Source: Kofleriaceae bacterium (GTDB lineage Bacteria; Myxococcota_A; Polyangia; Haliangiales; Haliangiaceae). From it: a stretch of 64,000 nucleotides of DNA. A program made the position numbers and the translations under genes. The notes below the pieces were generated by a model. That model was not told where the DNA came from. It was given only the letters and a program-made list of their open reading frames with translations, and made no database searches. Numbering within the stretch: the first letter of the stretch is position 1; every line of letters starts with the position of its first letter. Of this stretch, positions 51,732 through 61,015 are shown one piece after another. The DNA lies in NCBI GenBank assembly GCA_018057825.1, contig JAGPCY010000033.1, forward strand, positions 48,347 to 112,346, read 5' to 3'.

Positions 51732-52355
51732 ATGTCGGCCCCGGTGCGCCTCGCGTCGCTCGTCGCCCACGTCGATCGCCTGCGCGGCTGTACCGCCTGC
51801 CCCGACATGATCGGCCCGGTCGTGACCGGACGACCGGTGCTGTCGCCGGTCTTGCTCATCGGCCAGGCCCCGGGCAACCGCGAGGGCCCGGCCGGCAAGC
51901 CCTTCGCGTGGACCGCCGGCAAGACGCTGTTTCGCTGGTTCGCCGAGCTCGGCGTCGACGAGGAGGCGTTTCGCGCGCGCGCCTACATGGCCGCAGTATG
52001 TCGGTGCTTCCCCGGCAAGGCGCCCAAGGGCGGCGACCGGGTCCCGGCGCCCGACGAGATCGCGCGGTGCGCGACCCACCTGGCGGCCGAGGTCGCGCTG
52101 GTCGAGCCGCGCTTGGTGATCCCGGTCGGCAAGCTGGCGATCGCCCAGGTCCTGCCGACCGCGACCGCGCTGGCCGACGTCGTCGGCGTGATCACGCCGA
52201 CGCGGTTTCACGGCCGCGCCGTCGACGTCGCGCCCCTGCCCCACCCATCGGGGGCGTCGACCTGGCATCGCACCGAGCCGGGCAAGACGCTCCTGGCCCA
52301 GGCCCTGGCCGCGATCGGCGCTCACCCGGCGTGGCGTTCGATCCGCGCCGCGTGA
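51732..52355 (+). CDS. Uracil-DNA glycosylase family 4/5
   Basis: 207-residue base-excision repair glycosylase with an iron-sulfur cluster. The N-terminal pair GCTACPDM and later cysteines in AVCRCFPG and EIARCATHL fit the four cluster ligands of thermophile-type (family 4/5) enzymes. The active-site motif 1 reads IGQAPGNREGPAGKPFAW and motif 3 is LPHPSGASTWH. Motif 1 has GQAPGxxE in place of the GEAPGxxE of family 4, leaning toward family 5, which also removes other deaminated bases. It would repair uracil in GC-rich DNA. It starts a three-gene plus-strand run but is separated from the next gene by only 18 bases. Confidence 0.88.
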   Translation: MSAPVRLASLVAHVDRLRGCTACPDMIGPVVTGRPVLSPVLLIGQAPGNREGPAGKPFAWTAGKTLFRWFAELGVDEEAFRARAYMAAVCRCFPGKAPKGGDRVPAPDEIARCATHLAAEVALVEPRLVIPVGKLAIAQVLPTATALADVVGVITPTRFHGRAVDVAPLPHPSGASTWHRTEPGKTLLAQALAAIGAHPAWRSIRAA

Positions 52356-52373
52356 TCGGGTAGAACCCGCGCG

Positions 52374-53489
52374 ATGTCCGACGTCGTCGAGTTGCTGTGT
52401 GAGCTGATCCGGATCCCGACCCACCACGCGGCCCGGGCCGAGGACGCGGGCGATGAGCTCGCGCTGTGCCGCGCGGTCGCGCCGCGGCTCGCGGCGGCCG
52501 GCGCCCACGAGGTGGTGGTCGTGCCGTGCCCGCGCGCCAGCGGCCACCCCGGTGGCTACGTCTTCGCGCGCTGGGGCACGCCGCGCACGCTGGTGAACGC
52601 CCACGTCGACACCGTGCCGGCCAACCGTGGATGGACCGGCGATCCGTGGACCCCCGAGGTGAAGGACGGCCGGGTCATCGGCCTGGGCAGCGCCGACACC
52701 AAGGGCGCGATCGCCGCCGCGGTCATCGCCCTGGGCCAGACCCGGCCACGGGACCTCGGCCTCCTGTTCTCCGGCGACGAGGAGCACGGCACCGCAGCGG
52801 TGACCGCGTTTTTGGCCTCGGACCACGCGCGCGGCGTGGCGCGGGCCGTGGTGTGCGAGCCGACCGCCCGGCGGGCCGGCGACGCCCACCGCGGCGTCCT
52901 GGCCTACCGCGCCAGCGTGCGCGGTCAGGGCGGCCACTCGTCGCGCGCCGATCATCTGCCAGCTCCGATCGCGACCCTGGCCCGGCTGGCGGTCGCGCTC
53001 GACGACTACGGCCGGGCCCGGCGCACCGACGGACCGCCGACCATGCCCGGGCTGTGCTTCAACCTGGCCGGCCTCGACGGCGGCGTCGCCTTCAACGTGA
53101 TCCCGACCGCGGCCACGCTGTCCTTCTCGCTGCGCCCGGCGCCCGGCTTCGATCGCGCCGGCTGGGAGCAGGCCCTGGCGGCGATGGCCGCCGCGATCGA
53201 TCCCGCGATCGCGATCACCTGCGAGGTCGATCACGCGCCGTTCGGCGGCGCCGACGATCGCGGCCTCGACGCCCTGCTGGCGCCCCACGTCGTCGCGACC
53301 GGCGGCCTCGACTTCTGGACCGAGGCGGCGCTGTACCAGGCCGCCGGCATCGCCGCCCGGGTGGTCGGCCCCGGCGAGATCGCGTGCGCCCACGCCGCCG
53401 ACGAGGCGGTCGCGATCGCCGATCTCGACTGGGCGGTCGAGCTGTTCGCCGACCTCTACGCCCGCGCGGCCGAGGTCCCCGGTGGCTGA
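52374..53489 (+). CDS. M20-family zinc deacetylase (ArgE-like)
   Basis: 371-residue M20 metallopeptidase-type enzyme. The two-zinc site is visible: His in TLVNAHVDTVPANRGW, bridging Asp in LGSADTKGAIAAAV, the general base Glu and ligand in LLFSGDEEHGTAAV, VVCEPTARRAG, and the C-terminal His in IACAHAADEAVAIAD. The lid/dimerisation domain starts at HRGVLAYRASVRGQGGHSSR. Acetylornithine or acetylcitrulline deacetylase is the most likely function because the next gene encodes N-acetylglutamate synthase and overlaps by 8 bases; succinyl-diaminopimelate desuccinylase is the alternative. TAGAAC ends 7 bases before the ATG. The pair covers the first and a late step of acetylated arginine synthesis. 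Confidence 0.85.
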   Translation: MSDVVELLCELIRIPTHHAARAEDAGDELALCRAVAPRLAAAGAHEVVVVPCPRASGHPGGYVFARWGTPRTLVNAHVDTVPANRGWTGDPWTPEVKDGRVIGLGSADTKGAIAAAVIALGQTRPRDLGLLFSGDEEHGTAAVTAFLASDHARGVARAVVCEPTARRAGDAHRGVLAYRASVRGQGGHSSRADHLPAPIATLARLAVALDDYGRARRTDGPPTMPGLCFNLAGLDGGVAFNVIPTAATLSFSLRPAPGFDRAGWEQALAAMAAAIDPAIAITCEVDHAPFGGADDRGLDALLAPHVVATGGLDFWTEAALYQAAGIAARVVGPGEIACAHAADEAVAIADLDWAVELFADLYARAAEVPGG

Positions 53490-54645
53490 CGCCGAGCCCG
53501 CGGACCTGGTGTTGCGGTTTCTGACCAGCATCGGGCGCCCGACCGAGGCCCGGCAGTACCTGGCGCTGTTTCGCGCCGAGCACCCCGAGCGCTTCGCGAT
53601 CATCCACGTCGCCGACGCGGTCGTGCGGCACGCGGTCGACGCCCTTGCGGTCGAGGTGCGCTACCTGGCCGAGCTCGGGCTGCGTCCGGTCGTGGCGTTC
53701 GGCGCGATCGAGCCCGGCGGCGCCGCTCGGGCCGCCGAGCGCCTGCACGCCGCGCTGTCGCCGGGGGTCGCCGCGCAGGTGGTGGCCGCGCCCGATCCGG
53801 CGGCGATCCGCACCGCGATCGCCGCCGGCGCTCTGCCCCTGGTCGTCCTCGACCGCGCCGACGGCGATGTCGATCGCCGCTTCGACGCCCTGGCCGACCT
53901 GGCGGCGGCGCTCGGCACCCGCCGCGTGGTCTTCGTGACCCGGCGCAGCGGCCTGGTGCCGGCCGACGGCCGCGCGATCTCGATCATCGATCTCACGACC
54001 GAGGCCGCGGGCCTCCTGGCGCCCGGCGCGCTGCCGGTCGAGCAGCAGAAGCTCCTGCGCCAGCTCGGCCGGGTCATCGATCGGGTGGCGGCGACCGGTG
54101 GACCGACCCTGACCATCAGCGTCACCTCGCCGCTCGACCTGCTGCGGGAGCTGTTCACGGTCAAGGGCGCCGGCACCCTGATCCGGCGCGGCTCGCGCAT
54201 CACCCGCCACCTGACCTGGGACACCCTCGACCTCGGCCGGCTGACCACCGTCGTCGAGGAGGCCTTCGGCAAGACCCTGGTCGACGACTTCGCGCGCCGC
54301 CCGCTCCTGGCCGCCTACGTCGCCGACGACTACCGCGGCGCCGCGATCGTCACCCCGGCGCCGCTGGCCCCGTACCTGTCGAAGTTCGCGGTCGGCACGG
54401 TGTCGCGGGGCGAGGGCGTCGGCCGCGATCTGTGGCGCGCGCTGGAGGCTGACATGCCGCGGCTGTTCTGGCGCAGCCGGGCCGACAACCCGATCACCTC
54501 GTGGTACCGCGAGCAGTGCGACGGCATGGCGCGGATCGCGATCGCCGACGCGCCGTGGTGGGTGTTGTGGCGCGGGCTGGCGCCGCTCGAGATCCCGTCG
54601 GCGCTCCACTACTGCCAGGCCGCGCCGCCGGACTTCGCGGGCTGA
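53482..54645 (+). CDS. argA: N-acetylglutamate synthase with degenerate kinase-like domain
   Basis: 387-residue NAGS of the type with an amino-acid-kinase-like N-terminal domain and a DUF619 NAT domain, as in vertebrate and Xanthomonas-type enzymes. The NAT part has SVTSPLDLLRELFTVKGAGT, LIRRGSRI, YLSKFAVGTVSRGEGVGRDL and WRSRADNPITSWYREQCDG. The kinase-like part (~1-220) has lost the KxGG of acetylglutamate kinase: where IKxGGA is expected it reads IIHVADAVVRHAVDALAVEV. So it should make N-acetylglutamate but not phosphorylate it. The GTG start overlaps the M20 gene by 8 bases. It is convergent with the PEP-synthase-like gene across tract T6. Confidence 0.88.
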   Translation: MADAEPADLVLRFLTSIGRPTEARQYLALFRAEHPERFAIIHVADAVVRHAVDALAVEVRYLAELGLRPVVAFGAIEPGGAARAAERLHAALSPGVAAQVVAAPDPAAIRTAIAAGALPLVVLDRADGDVDRRFDALADLAAALGTRRVVFVTRRSGLVPADGRAISIIDLTTEAAGLLAPGALPVEQQKLLRQLGRVIDRVAATGGPTLTISVTSPLDLLRELFTVKGAGTLIRRGSRITRHLTWDTLDLGRLTTVVEEAFGKTLVDDFARRPLLAAYVADDYRGAAIVTPAPLAPYLSKFAVGTVSRGEGVGRDLWRALEADMPRLFWRSRADNPITSWYREQCDGMARIAIADAPWWVLWRGLAPLEIPSALHYCQAAPPDFAG

Positions 54646-54647
54646 GG

Positions 54648-54806
<159 letters not shown>

Positions 54807-54809
54807 GTG

Positions 54810-56837
54810 TCACCGCACGACGTAGGGCCGGGCCTGGACGATGTGCAGCTCTTCGCCGACGAACAGCCACTCGATGTCGAGGGGGGTGTCGGGCGGGAAC
54901 AGGCCCCAGATCCGGCGCGCGGCGTTGCCCAGCTTCTCGGCCCGGGCCTGGGTGATCACCGGCTCGCCCTTGCGCGGGTTGGGCACCTCGCGCACGCCAC
55001 CCTTACCGTCGAACACGAGCATCGTGTCCTCGTCGGACCGCGACAGGATCCGCAGGCCGCGATTGTGGACGTCGTAGAGCAGGCTCTCGGGGACCTTCTT
55101 GCCCTCGACCACGCGCAGGCCCAGGCCGCCCTTGGCGTTGATCGTGTACGTGGTCTTCTGGCTCGGATCCGTCGGGTGGGCCGTGACCAGGACGCCGGCG
55201 GCGGTGGCGTCGACGCCGACCTGCACCAGCACCGCGCCGTAGACCTGGGTGTGATCGATGCCGTAGAGCTGGCGCTCCTCGTAGCCGCGCAGCGTCCACA
55301 CGCTGGCCCACACGTCCTTGACCGCCTGGGCCACCGCCGCCGCGCCCTTGACGTTGGGCACCGTGTCGTAGAGCCCCGCGCCGGAGAAGCCCGGCAGGTC
55401 CTCGGCGTTGGTCGAGCTGCGGACGAACACGCCGACCGCGGCATCGCCGCCGGTGAGCGCGGCGTGGGCCGCGGTCAACTGCTCGACGAAGGCCGGGTCG
55501 AGGGGCGCGGCGCTGATCGCCGCGCGCAGCTCGGCCAGCGCGCTCTTGCGGTACGCGGCGTCGGCGCGGAACCGCGGCTCGGCTAGGAGCGCGGTGATCC
55601 GCTGATCGAGCTTGGCGGCCTGGAGGTGGGCGGCGTAGTACCCGATCGGGATCGCGAAGCCCGGCGGCACCGCGAAGCCGGGCAGCTTGCCGAAGACGAT
55701 CTCGCCGAGGTTGGCGGCCTTGGTGCCGTAGGCGCGGGCGTCGACCGCGCGCAGCCGATCGAGGGTGCGCAGCTCGGTGGCCGCCAGATCGGCCGGTGGG
55801 ATCTGCACCGTCCGGGCCGCCACCGTGCGGGCCCGCCAGCCCTCGACCTCGTCCCCCGTGGCCTCGCGCAGGGTGTGGCCCGACGGCGTGGCCTCGAACA
55901 GCACGGTCTTTCCGGCCAGGGCCTGGTAGGTCGCGGCGGCGTCGCGCAGGCCGACGTTGGGGATGCCCCAGGCCCGGGCCCGCAAGCTCACGTGCGCCAG
56001 CGGCGTCGAGAAGGTCTCGGAGATGATGCCGGCGACCGGGGTGATATCGGGCAGGCTCTCGGGCAGGATCACGATCTCGTCGGGGGCGAAGGTCAGGTCG
56101 TCGTAGGCCGCGCCGGCCGGCACCAGGCGCAGCGTGCCGATCGCGCGGCCGGGGTTGAAGGCCTGGTAGCTGGCGCTCTTGTAGAGCTTGTCGTTGGTGA
56201 GCACCGGGACGCCGCGCAACGACCGCGCGATCTTCTCCTGGTAGTCGGAGTCGGGGCGGTACTTCACGCGATCGCCCAGGTAGAAGGTCGCCTTGACCTT
56301 GGCGTAGGCGCGCTCGACGTGCGCGGCGGTGGCCTTGTCTCCCTCCCAGAACGCCAGGGTCCACTCGTCGGCCGCGAGGTGGTGCACCAGGTAGCACATC
56401 ATGAAGTCGGGCTTCTGGTAGCCGTAGTTGCGATCGACCTGCCGCACCAGCTCGCGGGTCTTGGGGCGCTTGAGCAGCTCGCCGAAGATGAAGTCCTTGT
56501 GGATCTTGTAGACGTCGACGTCGAAGTAGTAGATGGCGTCGGTCTTGGTATCGAGGACGAACTTGGTGAAACGCTCGCCGCCCAGCTCGACCGAGTAGGC
56601 GAGCATGTCGGCCTCGCTGTCGATGCGATTGGTCCACAGCCGGCGCGGCGGCGGCGGCGGCGGGGCCGGCTCCGCGGCGTCGACGATCGCGCTTTGGGCG
56701 TCGGGCGCGCTCGCGCCACCGTCGGCGAGCGCGGCCACCGCGGGTTCGGTCGGCGGCGGCTCGCGGACCGCGCGATCCTTGCAGGCGGCGAGGACGACGA
56801 GCGCAGCGAGGCAAGCGGCGATCGGAGCGAGGCGCAT
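54810..56837 (-). CDS. Exported PEP-synthase/PPDK-like lipoprotein
   Basis: 675-residue lipoprotein (AALVVLAACKD; lipid-accepting Cys19), with a Pro-rich linker, ~50-66. Residues ~80-200 are unassigned. Residues ~240-330 resemble the swivelling phosphohistidine domain (ISETFSTPLAHVSLRARAWG, His282), and ~365-675 an ATP-grasp PEP/pyruvate-binding domain (AYGTKAANLGEIVFGKLPGF with Lys373, VRSSTNAEDLPGFSGAGLYD, ending DIEWLFVGEELHIVQARP). In PEP synthase the ATP-grasp comes first, so the order is permuted. Placing an ATP-using fold outside the inner membrane is odd. It may have been converted to another role, or the protein may face the cytoplasm. The key ATP-binding Lys and Arg are kept. TAGCCT lies 8 bases upstream. 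Confidence 0.82.
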   Translation of the reverse strand: MRLAPIAACLAALVVLAACKDRAVREPPPTEPAVAALADGGASAPDAQSAIVDAAEPAPPPPPPRRLWTNRIDSEADMLAYSVELGGERFTKFVLDTKTDAIYYFDVDVYKIHKDFIFGELLKRPKTRELVRQVDRNYGYQKPDFMMCYLVHHLAADEWTLAFWEGDKATAAHVERAYAKVKATFYLGDRVKYRPDSDYQEKIARSLRGVPVLTNDKLYKSASYQAFNPGRAIGTLRLVPAGAAYDDLTFAPDEIVILPESLPDITPVAGIISETFSTPLAHVSLRARAWGIPNVGLRDAAATYQALAGKTVLFEATPSGHTLREATGDEVEGWRARTVAARTVQIPPADLAATELRTLDRLRAVDARAYGTKAANLGEIVFGKLPGFAVPPGFAIPIGYYAAHLQAAKLDQRITALLAEPRFRADAAYRKSALAELRAAISAAPLDPAFVEQLTAAHAALTGGDAAVGVFVRSSTNAEDLPGFSGAGLYDTVPNVKGAAAVAQAVKDVWASVWTLRGYEERQLYGIDHTQVYGAVLVQVGVDATAAGVLVTAHPTDPSQKTTYTINAKGGLGLRVVEGKKVPESLLYDVHNRGLRILSRSDEDTMLVFDGKGGVREVPNPRKGEPVITQARAEKLGNAARRIWGLFPPDTPLDIEWLFVGEELHIVQARPYVVR

Positions 56838-56879
56838 GGCCCGGCAGGCTACCGCATCTGACCGGTCGCGCGGCGCGGG

Positions 56880-57290
56880 TCAGCTCGCGGCCGGGTCCTC
56901 GGGGTCCTGGCGTTGACACCAATCCACATGCGCGACGAGCGACGGCGGCGGCTCGCGCCAGCGCTCGCGGCGACGGGCCCGCAGGGCCTCCACGATCTCG
57001 AGGAGCCGCGGGTCATTGCGCGCCCGGGTGTCGTGGCGCTGTCCCTTGCCGCGGTTGCACTGGCCGCAGGCCAGCGCCAGGTTCGACAGCCGATCGTCGC
57101 CGCCGTGGCGCTGCGGCCACAGGTGCTCGATCGTCGCGGCCGAGATCGGGCGACCGTCAGCGCCGATCGTGAGCGGGCTCCGGCAGTGGATGCAGGCCCC
57201 GACCCACACCGCCGCGGTGCCCTGGCGGCTCGGCTCGAAGGTCGCGTCGGTCGCGACGATGGCCAGTACCCGCCGCTGCTTGCCGGTCAC
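56880..57290 (-). CDS. HNH endonuclease domain protein
   Basis: 136 residues from GTG 57290, which overlaps the upstream stop (GTGA). HNH nuclease signature: CIHCRSPLTI, then ATIEHLWPQRHGGDDRLSNL and ALACGQCNRGKGQRHDTR, giving two CxxC zinc pairs around the His-Asn-His core. The N-terminal ~30 residues (VLAIVATDATFEPSRQGT) form a small extra unit. There is no partner methylase. HNH proteins of this size range from restriction-like to general DNA-cleaving enzymes. Coupling to a frameshifted glycosidase-like lipoprotein gene is unexpected. A TGG-rich tail with one Cys ends the protein. Confidence 0.82.
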   Translation of the reverse strand: MTGKQRRVLAIVATDATFEPSRQGTAAVWVGACIHCRSPLTIGADGRPISAATIEHLWPQRHGGDDRLSNLALACGQCNRGKGQRHDTRARNDPRLLEIVEALRARRRERWREPPPSLVAHVDWCQRQDPEDPAAS

Positions 57291-59391
57291 GGGAAGAAGC
57301 AGCCGGGCGGGTTGCCGCTGGCGCCGAGCACCGCGTTGGTCGCCATCACCCGCTCGCGCTCCCAGAAGCACAGATCGTCGGCGAACCGCAGATAGCCGTA
57401 CTGGTAGAGCGTGCGGTTCGAGCTGTCGATCAGGCGGGGATCGGGGTCGTGGCGGTCGCCGTGGCGGCGCGCGACCACCGCCCGCGCCTCGGTCATCGCC
57501 GCCTCGGCGGTCGCCAGCGCGGCCCGCGCCGCCGGATCATCGCCGTCGGCCGCCGCCACCGCCGCGGCGTAGATCGCGGCGATGAACTGCGCGCGCAGCC
57601 GGGTCACCGCCGCGCCGTCGATGATCTCGGCGACCCAGCGATCGGTCGCCGGCAGGCGCTCGATCCGCGCGGCGATCTCCGTCAGGGTCTCGGCGTAGCG
57701 GGTGAGCGCGGCCCCCGTGCCAGCCGCGAAGGCGGCGCGCGCGGCCGGCTCGAGGCGGCCGATGTCGTCGACGTCGACGCGATCGGGCGCGGCGATCACC
57801 CCGGCCTGGGCGCCGAGATCGATCAACGCGTCACGCCCGGCCTGGTAGGCGGCCAGGCGCTGGCCGATCAGGCCCTCGTACTGCGCGGTGGCCAGCTCGA
57901 CGATGCGCAGCGCCAGCGCGGGATGATCGGGGGCGTAGAGCTCGCGAGCTGCTCGGCGACCGAGGTCGGCGGCGCGTACATGGCCCGCAGGCCCAGGGCG
58001 TCGTTCTGCCAGTAGCCCCACTCCCAGCCGCTCGAGAACAGTAGCTCCTCGGTGAGCGGCGGGTGGCCGGCGGCGGCGGCGGTCGCCGCGATCCGATCGC
58101 GATCGAGCTGGCGCGACAGGAGATAGATCGGCAGGTACACCGGCACCGAGTTGTCGAACGCCACCCAGTACGCGGTCTCGGGCTTGTACTGGACGCGCTG
58201 GCCGTCGCGCAGGCGCTTGAGCAAGAACTCGCGGTGCTCGCTGAAGTCGGCGTGGTGGTAGGCGCCGCCCGCGTCGTCCCACAGGTTGTAGTACATGACC
58301 GTGTGGACCTGCGGGACGATCCGGGGATCGGCGAACTTGACCAGGAAGTAGTAGATCAGGTTTTCGCCGCGGTAGGTCACCCGCTGATCGGGCGAGTCGC
58401 CGACGTGGATCACCGCGGTGACGTCGGCCGCCGGCGCGAGAGCGTGGAGCTGGCGGTAGACGAGGTCGACGGTCTGGACGAAGGCATCGGGGTCGGCGCC
58501 GAAGAACTCGCCGAACGACAGCTCGTAGGTATCGAAGGGCACGCCGTCGACGATCAGCGGCAGCCGGGCGGCGATCTGCGGCTCGGCTGGGGCGTCCTCG
58601 TCGTCGATCAGGTCGAAGCCGAGCTGCAGGCTCGAGGCGCCGAAGATCTGCAGCCCGAGGCCGACCCGCAGGCCGCGGGCGTGGGCAGCGGCCAGGAGCG
58701 CGCCGGTATCGGCGCGCCAGGCGGCGCGGCGCTCGTCGTCGAGGATGTCGTCGAGCCCGACCCACTGGACGAAGTTGCCCCGGTTCTTCACGATCCAGTC
58801 GAAGATCCGCCGGGCCTTGACGCCGCCGTCGGTCGGCTCCCACACCGCGTACTCGGCCTCGGTCGGGTGCAAGGTGTGGAGGTGCAGGCCGCGCTCGGTC
58901 ATCGCCGGGCGGTGGAGCTGCCCGAGGCGCGCCACCGCCGCCGGATCGGGGCGCGGCCGCGCCGGCACGTAGGTCGCGAAGGGGTGGCGGAACCGGTAGC
59001 CGAGCAGCTCGAAGACCTCCGCGACCCCGTAGTGGACGCCCAGGACGTCGCCGGCGTGGACCACCCAGGCCCCGGCGTCGCCCGGCACCGGCTCGACCCG
59101 GTAGCACTCGGCGCAGTCGGGGAGATCGAGCGCGACGTCGATGCGGTACAGGCCGCGGCTGGCCCGGGCCTCACCGTCGGTGACCTCGAGGCCCCGCGCC
59201 GGGATGAACTCGACGAACTCCTCGAGGCCGGCGGTCAGCTCAGCCGGCGCGGCGATCACCACGGTCGGGCGCACGCCGTCGCCACACGCCGCCAGCGCGA
59301 CCGCCGCCAGCGCCGCGCAGGCCCAGGTACCCCAGGCCCCATGGCCCCAGGCCCCACTGCGCCAGGTCGCGTCGGCGGCGCCGGCGCTCAT
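57287..59391 (-). pseudogene. Frameshifted sugar-hydrolase-like lipoprotein
   Basis: About 700 residues if one frameshift near 57945 is corrected; the span is not a multiple of three. The N-terminal frame (ATG 59391, lipobox ALAACGDG near residue 38) runs through CYRVEPVPGDAGAWVVHAGD, VLGVHYGVAEVFELLGYRF, RGLHLHTLHPTEAEYAVWEP and WEWGYWQNDALGLRAMYAP, then ends early at ~57868. The other frame continues with ELYAPDHPALALRIVELATA and a helical C-terminus to 57287. The N-terminal half recalls the GH20b/GH67-like domains before bacterial alpha-glucuronidase-type barrels. One base appears lost in GCTCGCGAGCTG. Either a recent pseudogene or a sequencing error; C-terminal codon use is intact, which suggests a recent event. 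Confidence 0.75.
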
Positions 59392-60359
59392 TGCACGCTG
59401 ATCGGATAGGTGAAGGTGAAGCTGGCCTTGCGCGACGCCGGGAAGCTCACCGCCTTGGCCGCCTTGTCGATGCAGCGACCGGTCGGCGTGTCGACGAAGT
59501 CGCCGACCTGCTCGTAGGCCGTGATCGCGCCAGCCCCGCTCACCGTGTAGGTCAGCTTGCCCTTGCCCGGCACGCCGTAGGCGTCGAAGCAATCGCGCGC
59601 CGCCTCGCTGACCGGGCGCAGGACGCGCTTGAGATCATCGGCGGTCAGGGCCTCGGGCAGGCCGGCGGTGGGATCGACCGGCGGCGGGGTATCGTCGACG
59701 ATCGCGGCGCACGCGGCCGGCTCCGCCGCCAGCGCGTCGGCGCGCGGCTGGGCCACCACGATCGCGCCGTCGCACGGGGTGTGAACCCGATAGGCCAGGA
59801 CCTCGAGGGCCAGGCCGCGCTTGCCATCGCGCTCGAACTTGCCGCCGGCCGGGCCGGCCAGCCGGACCACGAACTGGGCCCGCGCCGTCGCGGCCTGGGC
59901 CCGCCAGCGCTCCGCCGCCGCCTGGGTGGGGAAGCCGCGCGCGCCCTCGTGAAGGGTCGCCGCCCGGGCGACCTCGCCGACGAAGGTCGGGGCCGCCTTG
60001 TGCGACACCAGGTACAGCCCGCCGATCGGCTTGGCGCAGGCCACGCACCCCGACAGCGAGGTCAAGACCGCGCGCGCCGCCGGATCCCACTCGCCGACCG
60101 CGAAGGCGCCGGCCTCGGCGTCGACGCGCCAGGTGGTCGTGCGGAGCTGGGCGGCCCGCTGATCGCGGACGAAGCGACACAGCCGACCGGCCGCCCCGCC
60201 CTGGTCACAGGTTGCGGTCAGGGCCCAGACCGCGCCGGCCAGATCGCGATCGGTCATGGCCTGGGCCTTGGCGGCCAGGGCGTCGTAGCTGTCGTCGGCG
60301 TGAGCTGCCGTGGCCGCGGCGGCGAGGGCAACCAGCGCGACGAGTCCCGAGGTGCGCAT
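59388..60359 (-). CDS. Exported AgmX/PglI-type C-terminal domain protein
   Basis: 323 residues from ATG 60359 (signal VALVALAAAATAAHA, cleaved near residue 20). The middle contains a Cys pair (LSGCVACAKPIGG) and the C-terminal ~110 residues (LKRVLRPVSEAARDCFDAYG, GKGKLTYTVSGAGAITAYEQ, TPTGRCIDKAAKAVSFPASR) resemble the AgmX/PglI C-terminal domain of myxobacteria, a TonB-C-like fold with a conserved Cys pair. Such proteins act in gliding and envelope complexes. Its stop overlaps the ATG of the frameshifted lipoprotein gene (ATGA), so the two were one transcript. TACCAC lies 7 bases upstream. Function is inferred from the domain only. Confidence 0.78.
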   Translation of the reverse strand: MRTSGLVALVALAAAATAAHADDSYDALAAKAQAMTDRDLAGAVWALTATCDQGGAAGRLCRFVRDQRAAQLRTTTWRVDAEAGAFAVGEWDPAARAVLTSLSGCVACAKPIGGLYLVSHKAAPTFVGEVARAATLHEGARGFPTQAAAERWRAQAATARAQFVVRLAGPAGGKFERDGKRGLALEVLAYRVHTPCDGAIVVAQPRADALAAEPAACAAIVDDTPPPVDPTAGLPEALTADDLKRVLRPVSEAARDCFDAYGVPGKGKLTYTVSGAGAITAYEQVGDFVDTPTGRCIDKAAKAVSFPASRKASFTFTYPISVQ

Positions 60360-60410
60360 GGCAGCGGTGGTACCGCGGCCGCCGACCGGGCGCAACCGTC
60401 GCGCCGAGCG

Positions 60411-60947
60411 CTACTTGAGCTTGTGGGTCAAGTAGGCCTTGAGTCGGAGCTCGGCGTCCTCGGCGTCCCGGATCACCACCGGCACCGTCTTCTTGATCTC
60501 GTCGTCGACCTCGGCGTACAGGGCGTTGCGCGCGGCCTCATCGGCCAGGATGGTCGCCGGGGCCCGGCCGCGCACCGCGGTGCCCGACAGCTTGCTGGCG
60601 TAAGACCGCAGGTGGTCGTAGGCCGTCGGGCCCAGGAACTCGGCGATCCGCTCGGCCTCGTTGGCCATGCGCGCCAGGGTGATCTCGTGGGGCTCGGCCA
60701 CCGCCGACAAGCCGTGGCCGGCGGCGAGCTGCGCGCACACCCGCAGCACCATGACGTCGTCGAGCGCGCCGATGCCGCCCTCCCAGTCGGGCACCAGGTC
60801 CATCCGCGTCACCAGGTAGCCCAGGGCGCCGGCGGCCAGGCGTCGCGCCTCGGCGTCGGCCGTCGACTCGACCAGCGCCTTCAGAGCGGCGACGTCGGCG
60901 ACGATGGTGTCGGACCACGACTTGAACGTGTCGATGTGCTTGGCCAC
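60411..60947 (-). CDS. YkvA-like (DUF1232) protein
   Basis: 178 residues. The segment AAGALGYLVTRMDLVPDWEG, then GIGALDDVMVLRVC, matches the DUF1232/YkvA motif (YxxxPxDxIPDxxPxxGxLDD) with two prolines changed, so it is a divergent member. Outside it the protein is helical and soluble (LARMANEAERIAEFLGPTAY, DHLRSYASKLSGTAVRG). GTG start at 60947 with TACCGT 7 bases upstream. YkvA proteins are membrane-associated and of unknown role; this one shows no clear membrane helix beyond the motif. It lies 51 bases after the AgmX-type gene start on the same strand and diverges from mdh. Confidence 0.75.
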   Translation of the reverse strand: MAKHIDTFKSWSDTIVADVAALKALVESTADAEARRLAAGALGYLVTRMDLVPDWEGGIGALDDVMVLRVCAQLAAGHGLSAVAEPHEITLARMANEAERIAEFLGPTAYDHLRSYASKLSGTAVRGRAPATILADEAARNALYAEVDDEIKKTVPVVIRDAEDAELRLKAYLTHKLK

Positions 60948-61015
60948 GGGTGCGACGGTATCGCTCGGGCGCGAGCTTGCCAAGCCACCGGGCCCGGGGG
61001 TATGCACCGGCCACC

